The notes under the pieces are model-generated. The model ran no database searches. It saw nothing but the letters and a program-made list of their open reading frames with translations, and had not been told where the DNA came from. Positions 32,293 through 45,554 of a stretch of 64,000 nucleotides of DNA are shown here, piece by piece. Source of the DNA: Rhynchopus euleeides (taxonomy: Eukaryota; Euglenozoa; Diplonemea; Diplonemida; Diplonemidae); assembly GCA_963210315.1 (NCBI GenBank), contig OY723279.1, positions 186,001 through 250,000 of the forward strand. Direction: 5' to 3'. The position numbers and the translations under genes were made by a program. The number at the start of each line of letters is the position of its first letter. The first letter of the stretch is position 1.

Positions 32293-32733
32293 AAACCCTC
32301 TATTCCCCCAGGCCTGATGAGCAATCCCCCCTGCCTCATGTTGTGACTTCCTTTCTACCTTGCACAAAACATCCCATTTGCCCCTTTTCTTCCTTCGAAA
32401 GTGTTGTGACTACCCCCCCTTCCCCACCCCTCGGGAGTGCCACTCCTCTGGTGGTTAAAAGTGACCCGCCGTTGTGCCTTCGGCATCTGTTGCGTGTGCC
32501 GTCGTATGCTTCCTATGCACTAGTTATAGCTATCCGGGGGCGGTCTGCTGTCGCACCAGTGGGCTGCCCCACCTCTGCACCCTCGGTTTTTAAGATGTTC
32601 ACCACAGCGGAGAATGATCCCCTTCTCTGTGGCGATCGAGCCAAGCTGGACGAGGTTCGCCTTCGGGCGAAGGTCATGTGGGCGGACAAAAGGTGCCTGC
32701 TCCTGAGACTCATCAGCAACCTGTTTCTTCCTT
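32293..32733 (+). other. unique segment between the direct repeats
   Basis: An open frame (from 32241) crosses it and ends in the right repeat. Its 3' half (VFKMFTTAENDPLLCGDRAK then LDEVRLRAKVMWADKRCLLL) has protein-like composition but no family I recognise. It may be a fragment of a coding sequence. Confidence 0.3.
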
Positions 32734-33249
<516 letters not shown>

Positions 33250-33590
33250 TGTGCTGTTGGATTTCACTTCTTGACAATGTGTTATTTGCAGCATGACTGT
33301 GTCGTGTTGCAAATCACCCGCACACACACCCCACCACCCATCCAGGATGGTGTGATCTGTTTTCAGAGAATAGGTCTCGCAGGGTTCGTTCTGCATTGTT
33401 GGATCTGTCATATTATTGCGCCGACACTCCCACAAACACGGATGCTTGGACAACGTGCCGCTTCGGGTGCCCCCCTCCCCCCCACCCCATTCAGAAGCAA
33501 GCCCAGAGCAACGGCACGTCAGATTGCAAGACGCCGCGTGACACACCGACACGTCTTGCTGAAGGGTTTGGTATACAGATTGATATAGGG

Positions 33591-33695
33591 GGGTGCCTCG
33601 CGCTCAGAAGTGCAGAAAAGTGATGTCGCCTCACAAAGAGAGAGAGGGAGAGAGAGGCAGACTGGCACGGTTTTGACACAGAGCAGAAGGCACGC
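33591..33695 (+). mobile_element. MITE copy with a GA insertion
   Basis: CGCTCAGAAGTGCAGAAAAG then GTCGCCTCACAAA ... GGCACGGTTTTGACACAGAG match the 24140 family; a GAGAGA tract lies in the middle. Confidence 0.6.
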
Positions 33696-34062
33696 CCGAC
33701 ACCCCCTACAGAAAAGAGCACGGCAGCAACAGGCACTACTTGTGACACCTTTTTTTTCCTGGAGCTTGCCCGTCGGTAGACCACCAGGAAGGGGCGGGAG
33801 GCCCTGGTGTGGGTTCTTTGTTCCACCCACAACTGAAAGTGTGATGGACAATGGAAAAAAAGCGCCCTATCACTTCACAGCTACAACCGCTCTGATGAAT
33901 TTCCTTTTGTTTGTTGCGTTGACGCTTCTACACATCACACCCTGAGCCTGATGAAGGGTGGGGTTAGTGTATAGAGAACGTTTGGTTGCAGCTGTGGTGG
34001 GGCGCTTTCCGCTCACACGAGTGTGCTTAAAAAAAATATCACAAAAAAAAACAATACCGGCC
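33696..34062. other. no gene seen
   Basis: Contains a hairpin with CTGATGA in its loop (33938-33960) downstream of TTTTGTTTGTTGCG. Confidence 0.4.
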
Positions 34063-34137
34063 GTTTGCTGTGTTGGATTAGCGGACCCGCATCGTACAGA
34101 ACATCCACGAAAGACGACGCACGAGAACTGATACGCT
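34063..34137 (-). mobile_element. 75-bp LINE 3' end with 9-bp target duplication
   Basis: Same tail as 58683-58757. ATACCGGCC occurs at 34054-34062 and 34138-34146. The stem-loop is at 34102-34116. This very short copy shows how little of the 3' end is needed for insertion. Confidence 0.78.
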
Positions 34138-34146
34138 ATACCGGCC

Positions 34147-34980
34147 GCAATGCCTGGCAGGCTTTGATACTGCCAGCCGATTCCACTGCCAAGCCACTCG
34201 GAGGGGGGGGGGGGTGCGGGGGGAGAAGGGGGTCACAGATGTAGCCTGTAGAATAAGGCAGGGGGGCCGGGGGCAGTGAAGTGAGAGAAAAAGAAGATCA
34301 CAGAGTGAGGGGAGGGAGGGGGAGGTGGCATTTGTTTGGTGCACCCCCTTCGTTCTTTTTTTTTTGGCTGAAAATCGCCGGAACGTTGCCTGGATAATTT
34401 ACGCCGACACAGCGTAGAGCCACCCCCCACCGCCACAGAGTCGCTTTGCATTGGCTGGTGCTGGAGGGGTACGGGGGAGGGGGGTATATTTGTCAATCGT
34501 TAGGACACATGCACACACAGGGGCTAGGACCCTAGGACCCGTGCAGGGTTCACCCACCTTAAAGTGATCAACACACAAGACACACACCCTGTTGTGAGCG
34601 CAACCCTCAATACGATATAGAATGCGTAGCTCGCCCTCGTCACTGAGATCCGCTCCAGACACACATGCCAGGCGAAGGGCGCCACCCCCCCCCCCCCCCG
34701 CTCTGTCCCAGTCAAGGATCTGCGGTGGAGATCCCCAGTCTCGCTTTGTCACGTGTGCCTCGGGTTGAAGACACAGCCTCCGTGCGAAGACATATTCCCA
34801 CACTCAGCCAGGCGAAAAATACAGCCCAAGGGAAAGAGAACGGGGCGGGGGGAAGGATGATAGTGCTTGCTCTGTGGCTGAGGCTTCAGAGCACGCCAAT
34901 CAGTTGAAAGAGAGAGAGCGTCGACGCAGCAGCTTCTCGCAAGCGGGCGCAAACTCTCGGAGGACGAACTGGACGTCGTT
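34147..34980. other. no gene seen; upstream flank of the LINE
   Basis: GGGCTAGGACCC...CGTGCAGGGTTCACCCACCTTAAA (34519-34562) has a relative at 51138-51170. The LINE 5' untranslated region and internal promoter probably begin within the last 100-150 bp, but no boundary is visible. Confidence 0.4.
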
Positions 34981-37020
34981 ATGACGTTCATGGAGCAGCA
35001 GGGCGCGCTGCTCGTGACGCTGTTGGGTGGTGAAACACCTACTACCTCTGCAAGCCCGCCGATGGCGGCGCCACCCGCACAGCAGCAGCAGCATCAGCAT
35101 CAACATCAGCATCAGCAGGCGCCACAGCAGGCGCAACAACAACCGAAGAAGAAGTCGAACGAGGCATCATTGACAAAGCATCCGCACACCACGGCGCAGC
35201 AGCAGCAGCAGCAGCCGACGCAGAAGCCGAAGCAACAGCAAGGGCAGCAGCAACAGCGGAAGGGGCCGGCAGCGACGGCCCCCCAGCAAGGATCCGGGTG
35301 GGTGACGATGGCGCGCAAGCCGCCCGTGCCACCTCCCCCGGCCCTCGCGGCCCCCCCGGCGGCTTCAATTGCCGCCACGCAGATCGGGGTCGCGCCGCGC
35401 GGGCTCCTCTTCGCGCAGCAGGCGAAGCGCGCGAAGGAGCTGCTTGAACTCGCGCAGGCAGCGGTAGCGGAGGACTCGCAGCGTGCCTATGCTGTGATCT
35501 GCGGGACACGCTTCGCCGGCGCGTCGGAGGAGATGCTCACCCTGGTGGGTGGGATGGTGCGCCCGCTGTGGGTGGCGACGGCGGGGAACATCCCCTTTAA
35601 CAGCGGGGTGCCGGCGGGAAGCGACGGCGTGCCGGGCGTTGCCCATGTCGACGCCGTCCCACGGGGGGAGGAGCGGACGAGGGTGCTCGTCTTCTGCGTG
35701 GCCGCGGCTCACACGTCGAAGGACACGTGGACCGCGCTGACGACGGGCACCGACAGCCTGACGGTCCTGCAGGGGCTGGCGCGGCGGGCGGCGAGCGACG
35801 CCGGCAAGGTGCGGGTGCGGCCGGAGCAGGTGTGGCGGCCACAGTGGCGCAAGGGCCGGGTGGACGCGATGGTGCGTGTGCCACGGGAGGCTGTCACCAG
35901 CCTCCTTCAGGCGTCGGGGGCAGGAGGCTGTTTCTGGAAGGAGCTGCAATTTGCCGGCGGCCGCGAGCCGTACGCGGCGATTCCCCTCTGCAAGGGTACA
36001 ACACTGTCGGAGGCACGCGCCGCCGCGAAGGGGCTGGGACCCGCTGCGCTCGGTCTGGTGTACGGCGTGAGGACACTGTCGGTTCGCGTGGCGACACCCC
36101 AGCAGGCTGAGGCGGTGCGCGCCAACCTCGGAGATAAAGCTGAACCGGCTCGTGACCCCCTCATGAAATGGGTGGTATCCGGGGCCCGTGGGCAAGAACA
36201 CGCCGACGACATCCTGTTCGACTTGCGGCGGGCGGGAAATGGCTGGAACGCGAGTGTGATAAACTCGCGCGCTAAAAGCGGACAGCGCGTGCTCGTCGTA
36301 ACGGCGCCAACACCCCCCCCCTTTAGTTGTATAACGAGGGCGGGCCGCCCCTCCCTCTGGGTGAGGGAATGGGTGAAAGAGGACGCCCCCCCGCAGGATG
36401 TGCGGCGGTTCAAGCCCGCGCCCGCGGCTGGCCCCCCGGCCAAGGTGAAGCTGCCGGAGCGCTACGTGTCATCCCCACCGACGACACCTATCGCCCCCCC
36501 GCAGGTCTCCCCGCAGGCCCCTCCGCAGGACCCCCCGCCGCCTCCACAGGCACCGCCAGCCGCGGCCCAGGCTGAACCCGCCGCAGATGAGACCGCGGCC
36601 CCTCCTCCTACCGCCGGCGGGGGCGACGACGTTGACGACGAGAGCTCCGCCGACATGCTCTCAGCTGACGGGGAGAACGACGCCCCGCGTGCGGACGCCA
36701 ACGGCAAGCGGCGTCGGGTGGTCTCCGGGGGCGACGGGGCCGAAGAGGAGAACGACATCGACGAGATGCTGGGGCAGCCTTCGTCGAAGGGCTGGGGGGA
36801 GCGCATGAGCTCTGCGGTGTCCGACGCGATGGACTACGTTTCCCCGATCCGCAAGAGGAATGTGAGCATCCACATTCACCAATGGGGCGCTGGGTACAAG
36901 GCCACGATGAACACCCGCTGCCAGCTGTGCGAAGCGGTCGTGGGCAGGCAGTACACGCTGAAAAGCTGCGAGGGATGCAATCAGGTGGCATGCGCGAGCT
37001 GTGCAAACCTGCACAAGTGA
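34981..37020 (+). CDS. LINE ORF1 protein (679 aa)
   Basis: ATG at 34981, TGA at 37018-37020. Seen: a Gln/His/Pro-rich N-terminus (about residues 30-105), a globular middle (about 130-450), a Pro-rich linker, an acidic stretch, and a C-terminal zinc-type cluster in the last ~35 residues (CQLC, CEGC, CASC spaced like a RING/ZZ finger). ORF1 proteins of LINEs bind the element RNA; that role is assumed from position. ORF2 follows in the same frame without an intervening ATG. Confidence 0.78.
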   Translation: MTFMEQQGALLVTLLGGETPTTSASPPMAAPPAQQQQHQHQHQHQQAPQQAQQQPKKKSNEASLTKHPHTTAQQQQQQPTQKPKQQQGQQQQRKGPAATAPQQGSGWVTMARKPPVPPPPALAAPPAASIAATQIGVAPRGLLFAQQAKRAKELLELAQAAVAEDSQRAYAVICGTRFAGASEEMLTLVGGMVRPLWVATAGNIPFNSGVPAGSDGVPGVAHVDAVPRGEERTRVLVFCVAAAHTSKDTWTALTTGTDSLTVLQGLARRAASDAGKVRVRPEQVWRPQWRKGRVDAMVRVPREAVTSLLQASGAGGCFWKELQFAGGREPYAAIPLCKGTTLSEARAAAKGLGPAALGLVYGVRTLSVRVATPQQAEAVRANLGDKAEPARDPLMKWVVSGARGQEHADDILFDLRRAGNGWNASVINSRAKSGQRVLVVTAPTPPPFSCITRAGRPSLWVREWVKEDAPPQDVRRFKPAPAAGPPAKVKLPERYVSSPPTTPIAPPQVSPQAPPQDPPPPPQAPPAAAQAEPAADETAAPPPTAGGGDDVDDESSADMLSADGENDAPRADANGKRRRVVSGGDGAEEENDIDEMLGQPSSKGWGERMSSAVSDAMDYVSPIRKRNVSIHIHQWGAGYKATMNTRCQLCEAVVGRQYTLKSCEGCNQVACASCANLHK

Positions 37021-40000
37021 CTTCCCACCCGGGATAAGCGACTCGCAGATGCTGCGTATCTGCGCCTCCCCACGCACGGGGACATCGAGACGAACCCAGG
37101 CCCCGCTATCACCCTGGCTTCCGTGAATGTGACGGCGCTGCTTCCTCACCTCGAGAAGATCACGCTGATCCCTGCCGACATCGTCTGTCTACAAGAAACT
37201 GCCCTGACCAAGCACATGCAGGAAGAGGTATCGACGCACCTTTCCCAGGAGCGGATATGATCCACGGCTTGGGGTGCACCCCGCGACGGCGTTAAAGGCA
37301 ACCTTGTGAAAGGCACCAAAGGCGGAGTCGGCATCCTTGCGCGGAAGCCCGCCCCGCTCGTGCGCCTCTCCACCCCCACGACACTGGAACGTTTTGCAAG
37401 CGATGGCCGCTTTGTACACGCAAAGGTGGCAATCGGAGATGGTAGCTCCTTCCTGCACGTCCTATGCGTGTACGCCCCGTCGGGTCAGAAGCGGCGCAAG
37501 TCTGGGAAAACCTTCGCCGAACGGGAGCGACTCCTGCATGCGGTGCTGCTAGACTACGGCAGATGCTTGGGCGACGTGCCGGTAGTGGTGATGGGCGACC
37601 TCAACACCGACAGGGATGCGTCGCCCACCCTCGCACATGCACTGGACAACTACTGGGCCGATGCTGCGGCACTGGCCGCACAGGCCACCGGCACCACGCC
37701 CCCTTCAACCTTCACCTCCACTACATGCGAGGGGACACGTATCGACTACGCGCTGCTGAACCCGATCGCAGCGCAGGCCCTTACGGCGTGCGATGTTCGG
37801 GACGTGGGAGTGCCGAACCACCTCTGCGTGACGATGACTCTCGACGTTCAGGTCTTCGACCAGACGTGCCTCAAATACAGGGTCCCCAAGCAAATCCGCG
37901 TTCCTCGGGCCCCCCCCGGGGATACCACCGCGCCCCCTCCTACTCCATCCCTCTCGGGGTTCGAGGGAGCCCTGCGGCGGGGCGACCTTGACAATGCCTG
38001 GAAACTGCTCTGCGAAGCGTGCGAGACCTACCTCGTGCAATTGGCGGGACTTTCAGCTGGAGCCTCCCGCGCCTACATCGGCCGTGGGGATGTACGCGAG
38101 CCACGGAAGGTCCGCCTGTGTGCGAGGGAATCACGGGCACCGGATGGGCTGGGAGCCGCGTCCTGCCGTGAGCTGAAACTGCGCGCTGCCATCCGACGCC
38201 TAGAGGAGTTGGTGGGCGCCCGCATGCGTCTTGGCAACGGCCTGCTGCCATACGATGTTTCACGCTGCTGGGAGAAGTGCAGAACACTGGTATGTGAGCT
38301 GCCCACCAACCAGGATGTGCCGGCTGGCGGCCGGCGCGACGGTACCCCGCCCCTTGCGGTGCTCCAACGCCTCCTCCACGGGACGCGCGCGGAGTGCCGA
38401 CGGATTCTCTCTGAGGTGGTGCACCAGCGCCGAGGCCTGCTCCGCGACGACTTCCGGAGACGTTGCCGTGAGGATGCGAAGAGTGTCGTGGCGATGCTGA
38501 AGGGTGAGACGCCCAGCACTGCCGACACGGTGCGGCGACCGGACGGGACCTTCACCGCCAACCTCGCTGAGATGGACAGCATCCTGCAAGGAGCCTGGGA
38601 CAGCATCCTGCGGCTGTACCCTGATCGCGTTGGGGAACCCGAATTTGCGCCGTTCATGGAGCGCTTCGGGAAATACGTACACCACACTCCGATGACTATA
38701 TCCGACATCACGGGGTCAGACCTCATCGCGCTGGCACAGATGAAGCTAGCGAAGTCCAAGTCGGGCACCTGCGGCGTCGACGGCTGGAGACTGGAAGAGG
38801 TTGCACTTCTGCCGGTGGGGCTAATGGATGGGTTTGCAGCCCTCTTCAACAGCATCGAGCGTACCGGCTCTTGGCCCGAGGCGCTGAGAACCGCACTGGT
38901 GACGCTCATCCCCAAGGGCGAATACGCTGGCGACCCGCTCGGACTTCGGCCCATCACGGTCACGAGCCTGGTGTACCGCATATGGGCCTGCCGCCGTCTG
39001 CAGGATGTTGTCGTATGGCAGGAGGGCTGGATTGACCCCTCTCAACACGGCTTCCGCCCCGGCCACCGCGCCGACGACGCGCTGATGGACCTCACGACCC
39101 AGATTGAGGAAACGCTCCTGGACAAGGACACCTCGATCTACCTCCTGGCGCTCGACTTCTCGAAATGTTTCGACAGGGTACCCCAGCGCTTAGTCCTGGA
39201 GCTGGCGCGTGCAATGGGGCTGCACGAGCGCATCCTCCGGCCGCTGGAAGCGATGTACTCGCGCCTCCGCCGTCGCTTCAAGACCCCACTCGGAGTGGGG
39301 GGGGAGTTCGATGTGACGAACGGAATTCTTCAGGGCTGCCCATTGTCGGTCGTCCTCATCAACGCGTTGCTCTCCGTCCTGGTGAAAGCGATCCAGGAAG
39401 AGAGCGGGGGGGCCCTCAGCATATCGTACGCGGATGACGCCACTATCATCTCGCGTGTCTCTGAGGCGCTGACACAACGTGGCGCGGACATCACGGGCGA
39501 GTTCTGCGCAATAACGGGAATGCGCCTAAACGAAAAGAAGACCATTGCCATGGGCGTGCATCGCGTGGACCCCTCCTCTGGCGCACGCCCTCGATATGTC
39601 GGCACCATCGCTGTAAATGGGGCCACCTTCCCCACCAAAACCGCCTCACCTGCACTAGGCGTGCGCGTCTGTGTGTCACCAGCGTTCATAGACCGCGGCG
39701 ACGACGGACGGGCGAGTAAAGCGCATGCCCCCTTACGCCGCCTGGGCAGCTCGCCTGCGACCTTTGAGCAGCGACACGGCCTGATTGCTGGCGCAGTCAT
39801 GCCCCGAGCGATCTTCGGTGGCTGGTATGCGCCCATTGACCACCGGGTCCTCCGCGACCTAGAGACCCGAGCCTCAAACTGCCTATACGGTGACCGCCAT
39901 CCCTCCCGCAGCACCGCAGCGGCCCTCTCCATTGCCTCGAAGGGACACCTCCTTCACCCAGGAATCATAGTGCCGTATCGCATGCTGCTCCTACTTCTAG

Positions 40001-42657
40001 ACTCCTGCCGCCGCCTACCAGAATTGATCCCGCGATTCAACCGCATTCGGGCCATGTATGCACAAAAAACACGCATCGACGTCCCCCTCGGGCCTATCGG
40101 GCTTGCGCTCAAGAAAGGACTGCCGCCGGCCTCCCTCACCTGCGGCGATGATGTTTCCCTCATATCTGCTCCAGGAGGTTCCGAATCACTGCTTTCACTC
40201 GAAGTGGCGGCACGGAACCATGTGCTACGCGAGGCGCTGCGTCACAACATCTGGCGAAGGCTTGCTATCTCCAGACCCTCCTTCGGCGGTGTAGAGGACG
40301 GCGTTGACACCGTGCTGACAAACGACTTCTGGCAATCATGTGGGGATCCTGTGCTCGCCGCTGCGATGCGCTGCATTATTGTTGGGGGCGTGTTCCTGGC
40401 AGACCGCTGGGGACGCAATAAGCTTGGGGCTGCGACGGACTCCGCGCCTGACGGGCCGGAGGCCGAGCGCTCGACCGCTCCTACTCCACCTCCTGTGACC
40501 GCTGCCGACCACGCCACAGCACCCGCGGACGGCGACGCTGCCGGTGACACCGATGATGACGACGACTCGTCGAGCTCAGCCCCGTCCGAGTTCGATGTCC
40601 TCGACGACTCGGGTGAGGTGCCCTTACCCCTCACAGCAACACAGCCGGAGCCGGGTAGCGACCGCCTCTGCCGGAATTGCGATACGGGCTCCCCCGAAAC
40701 CGTCACGCATCTCTTCTGGGAATGCCCTGCCCACAACGACGTCCGTGCCCGGGAGCGGTACGCGGGTCTCTGTGAGGAGCGCCTCTCATGGCCGCCCTGC
40801 CTAGCCAACTGGGGCATCATACCGAAACCCCTATCCGGTACGGTGCGGGCGAAGGACCTGCACCACCTAATGAGCACGATAGTCGCCCGCAGAGATGTGC
40901 TGGAACGTGAGCGCCTCGGGGTATCCCCAACTGTTTGCGCGTGGGACGCAGCGCTAGCGCGACCCGCTGCGCCCCATCAGTCCGACCTGGCCTCACTGCC
41001 GGACAACCCACCCCGCTGGACTCACGGAGAGTGCATCATGCGTGCCCTGCGGGCCTGGCTCGGTCGTCTCACCTGGACGAGGGAGGGGTCCATCTCCTTC
41101 TGCGAGCTCGCCATCGACTTCGAGGTCTTCTCCGGGCTCGACGTCTGCCCGATCGCTACTGGCGCCCCGGCAGGAACCCAGCCCGCCCCACTCAACATGC
41201 GTGGACGCATGATGGGGCAGATGTTGAAATACCTTGTCTCCCAGTGTGAAGCAGTTAACCTCCGCGCGCCCCTGCCTGGCGCGTTTGTCTCGCGTGTCTA
41301 CTGCCTCCGCGCGGTGGGGGTGAAGGAAGTCTGGGGCGGTCTTGAACCACGCCCCCGCTTTGCCTGCCACGGGCTCACCACCCGTATCCTGATCGAGCAG
41401 ATTCCCCGCGCGATCCACTGGGCCTCGAGCAAGTCGTGGGGCCTGGACCTTACCCCGTCGTATGCCGAGGTGCCCGACCGGGACACGCGAAGCGAACAGT
41501 GGGACCCTACTCCCGTAGCCCCCACCCGTGACCCCCTCGACACGGTCAGCCCGAGGTCGGCGCCGTGCGGCGCTGAGCGCTATGCCCCCCGTTCGGAGGT
41601 GCTGGCTCGCAACGTCTGCAGGGCCCACTCCAAGCCCAAGTGCCATGACTGCGACGCGGCGGGGCACAACCGAACCCTGCGAATGGAAGACTGCTGCCGG
41701 GCCCACCACCGCCAGGATGACGGACTGCCCGTGCAGTTCTGCACCACGCACCGGCTGCTCCGCTGCGGCACCTGCAGCTCCTCCAACATGTGCTGCAAGC
41801 GTGGCCACCACGGCTGCCGCGACCATGACCTGCCCCCCTGCGGGGTCTGCGCCTCTCTGCCTGAGCTGGATGACAGACGCCCCACCGCTTGCTGCAAGAA
41901 GGGCCACCACGCCCCTCCCGCCCCTGCGACGCCTGTGGAGGCAGACGCCCCCACCCCGCCGCCCCATGTGCCGCCAACCCCGCCCTTCCCAGAGGCGACT
42001 GCGCCTACCGTGGGGGATCTTCCCTCCACCACGCCACCCCGTGTGCCTGCGCCTCAGCCCTCCCCTGAAGCGACCCCGTGTCCCGCTACTCCCGAGCCCG
42101 CCACCCCTCCAGTTATCCTGAAGAGGCTGGCCCATACCGTGTGCTCCCCGGGCTCACCCCACCGCCACCTGATGCAGCCTCGTAGGAGGCTCTCACCCGA
42201 CGGCGTCAGGCCATCCATCCCCGCCGTGGCGCAGCTGAAGCGCACCGCCTTAGAGGCGCATACCGGTTCCACCCCGGCACTGCCTGCCCAAAGGCCTAGG
42301 GTCGACCACGTGATCCCCACCGCTGACGCTGACGCTGACGTGGGCGCCGCTGATCCGGACCCACCTTCTCCTACTACCTCCCCTCCCGACGGCGTGTCCG
42401 TTGACGCAGCCCTTCCCCAAAGGCCCCGTTCTGGTGCCTCTTCCTCCTCCGCCCGTGCGCGGTCACCGCACGCGCCCACAGGCTTCCGGGCCTACCTTAA
42501 TCCTCCCTCCTCACGTAGCGCGTCACCGGGCGCTACAGACCGTGTGGCGCCTGCGCCTTCTCCTCCTCCTGTGTCACTTCCCTCACCCCACCAGAGCAGC
42601 TCCTCTCTCAAACAAGGGGAGTCTACCGGGCCGCGGGCCCGCGTAGTTAAGTAGACG
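37021..42657 (+). CDS. LINE ORF2: 2A-like peptide, endonuclease, reverse transcriptase, zinc-rich C-terminus
   Basis: Reads in the ORF1 frame from the codon after its TGA. A 2A-like motif is at 37075-37104. Then an APE-type endonuclease (VNVTALL, VCLQET, VYAPSG, VVMGDLNTD, RIDYALLN, to about 37860), a reverse transcriptase with fingers GVDGW at about 38770, LDFSKCFDRV at about 39152, NGILQGCPLS at about 39318 and YADD at 39427-39438, a CCHC finger CRNCDTGSPETVTHLFWEC (about 40669) and a long Cys/His-rich tail (41610-41910) followed by a Pro-rich end. Stop TAG at 42652-42654. One in-frame TGA at 37258-37260 breaks the endonuclease; a reading-frame disturbance between 37250 and 37285 may explain it. 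No RNase H domain seen. Apart from that lesion the element looks recent. Confidence 0.85.
37075..37104 (+). other. 2A-like ribosome-skipping motif
   Basis: Encodes HGDIETNPGP, which fits the 2A consensus D(V/I)ExNPGP. Known 2A peptides make the ribosome skip the last Gly-Pro bond. Such motifs occur at the ORF2 N-terminus of some LINEs in trypanosomes and sea urchins. Confidence 0.85.
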
Positions 42658-42964
<307 letters not shown>

Positions 42965-44050
42965 CAGGGGTGTAAATAAGGCCGACTCCCGACTCCCGAC
43001 TCGCGCCGGATTTTTTGGGATTGGGAGGGTTGCCTTGCTTCCCTTAGGGAATGTGCGGTATTAGGCACCCCATGGCCAAAATGACCCCACTGCGATCCGC
43101 ACAGACTCCAAATATTCAAAAGAAAGGGTTTTTGGAACACCCGAGGAGGGGGGGTCCCGCTGGGTGGGACATGGTGTGTGCCTCCCAGTCATCTTCTTCA
43201 TTACCGGTCTCTGAACTGGGGTGAGTTCATTGCCAAACCACTGCTGTGAATACGGCGCCCCTTTCCCGCCCCTTTTGCCAGATCCTGGCAGCTCCCAAGA
43301 AGAGTTGTGTTCCGCCCCCATCAGGTGGTTGAGCATACCGCAGCGCACACGTGCACACCCACACACACTCCACACAGATGCGTCACACATGTGACGCAAC
43401 TGTTGCGACACAAAACATGCCTCAGGTAGAGGCAGTAGTGTTTGACTCACAGCCAACATAGCTCTCAGTGGGGCCGTGGATGGTGTGGATGCATCCATGC
43501 ATGCATCCACGGCATCCAGGGATGCCCGAAAATGTCAAAAAATGGATTTTCGATTTGGCATACAGGCATTCATCCACTGCAGGCAGGCCTGCATGCAGGG
43601 CTTCGGAGCTCCAGGCTGTGTGTGGATGCATCCACAAAATTTGTGGATGCATGCGCTGCATGCACGGGAAATACTGAGAGCTATGCAGCCAAATACTGCT
43701 GCCGTGAGTGAGGTGCTCGCAGCGTGTGGGGCGCTGCGGGCGAAGTGGGGGGTTGGCTGGGACAGCCAACATGGCGCTGTGCGTCGCGTGCTTCTTCGCG
43801 GACCACCTCGCACGCGGGAAGACCCCGCAAGCGCCGAGTCAGTCCGCCCTGACCGAATGGTGGGCGACTGCTGGAGGGTCCATGGGACTCTCCACGGCAG
43901 AGGTGGCCGTACTACAGGATGCGTGCAGGATTGAGTAGGGTTTGAGACCGCCCGTCCCCCCCAGCCCCCCACCCCAGGTACCTTAGGTGACTGTAAATAA
44001 CCGACTCCCGACTCCCGACTCCTGACCCCCAAACCTTATTTACAGCCCTG
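42965..44050. mobile_element. non-autonomous hAT-like element I
   Basis: Ends CAGGGGTGTAAATAAGG and, reversed, CAGGGCTGTAAATAAGG; AGGGGGGG on both sides (42957-42964, 44051-44058) is an 8-bp duplication, though in a G-run. GACTCCCGACTCCCGACTC lies inside both ends (42985, 43997). No transposase. A palindrome-rich patch with GTGGATGCATCCAC units lies at 43488-43660, and a 55-codon ATG frame at 43771-43938 has no known domain. Confidence 0.7.
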
Positions 44051-44083
44051 AGGGGGGGGGGGGGGCAAACTGCAGAGCGAAGG

Positions 44084-44287
44084 CCCCAAAGCATACGAGA
44101 GAGAGTGAGGGGCAGAGAGGTCGCCAGGGGAGGGTGTCGTATTGTAAGGCCGAAGCTGCGACGAGAAAGCGGGCCCTCTTAGAGTGGAGCAGTCTCCGCG
44201 TGTAGCTCCCCGGCACCTCCTGCATACGCAGTGTGTGATATATGTGACGCACAAAACAAGTTCTCTTCGCAACGCTACGCTATTGCG

Positions 44288-44319
<32 letters not shown>

Positions 44320-45554
44320 GCAGAGGTCGCCAGGGGAGGGTGTCGTACTGTAAGGCCGAAGCTACGACGAGAAAGCGGGCCCTCTTACGTGGCGCTTGCG
44401 TGGGGCTTCAGGGGGACAGCACGCCAGCGACACGTTGTCAAGCACCTGAGAGAGAGAGAGACAGAGCGTGTGTGAATGAGCGAGGAGAACTGGCGAGTTG
44501 CCAGGATCAGCTGGGATACATCTGTGCCGAGAATCGGCACCGTGGCTGGTGGTGGCCTCCCAGTGATGCCAGATGGCATGGCTGTGTGTGGCAGTGGCTT
44601 CCGCCTTCGCCTGCCTGGAGGTGCCGCTGTGCTGTGCCTTTGTTTTCTGACCTGATCTGCTGACCTTCCCAACCCCAGCGCCACCCTGATTTTGGCCTGG
44701 GTTATTCTTTGCGGCAGAGCTGGTGGTGTTGGGGCGGTGCTGCGGTGGACAGAAAAACCCGAAAAGGGATTTGCAACAAAAAAAAATATAAGAATCGGGC
44801 GGCACTTTATTCCAACCCCGTGAGGGTCGGAGACAGGGCTCAGAAAAATACGGAAATAAAAAAAAGAAGAAGAAACGGCAGCACACGGTGAGTGTGTCAA
44901 CGCGTGAAGGTTCTTATTTTTTTTGCTTCGCACACACATTGCGAGCAGGCGTTATTATCCCCCCCACCCCCACCCCAAACCACCAGCAACAACAACTTAC
45001 GCAACTGCTGGTTTGGAAAGCGGCAGGAACCACCAAGCTACAGTTGGGGGTGATCAAACCTCCGAAAAACCTACCTCTGCTACCATCCCCTCAGTTGCCT
45101 CTCTTTGAACACGGCCAAAAAGCGTTCAAATCGTTCAAAAACGGACATTGCAGCCTGATTACGATACGGGTGAGCGCACCGCGGGACAACCAAAGGCATC
45201 GGCCCTCACAACCGTAGGGTTTCACCCAACCCAGGCCATTGCACAGCTGATCCAGAACCCCAGGAGGAGTGCTGGGGGTGTTTGATCGTCGAGAGTGGAT
45301 GGAAAAGCAAGTCACCCAGCACCTTCTCGCAATCCAGATACCCCAGGAGGAGGGTGCTGGGGGGGGAGTCCAATCGGCTGTGTAGCAAGGCCAACAGTAG
45401 ATTCTGTGATGTGCTGCGTGCAGCACCTTTCGTCTCTGTGCCACACTGTTGTGTGTCAATGAAAACTGTGCCACCCCTCACAACCGGTTTTGAGAAGGAG
45501 GCGGCGTGCTTCTTCTGAAGTGAGCTGTCCCTCTCAAGTGAGTCTTCACACGTT
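44084..45554. other. no gene seen; local duplication
   Basis: GAGGTCGCCAGGGGAGGGTG through GAAAGCGGGCCCTCTTA is duplicated at 44116-44180 and 44323-44391, each next to a GA tract. TTTGATCGTCGAGAGTGGATGG at 45279-45300 is a further dispersed motif. No coding region supported. Confidence 0.45.

Noticed and set aside
37018-37260. TGA as a sense codon in this organism, to explain two in-frame TGAs in the LINE.
   Set aside because: The WSC gene and the D ORF1 end in TGA at sensible places, and the second TGA lies in a locally disturbed stretch.
43771-43938. 55-codon ATG frame inside element I.
   Set aside because: No recognisable domain, no second copy in the window; kept only as a remark in element I.
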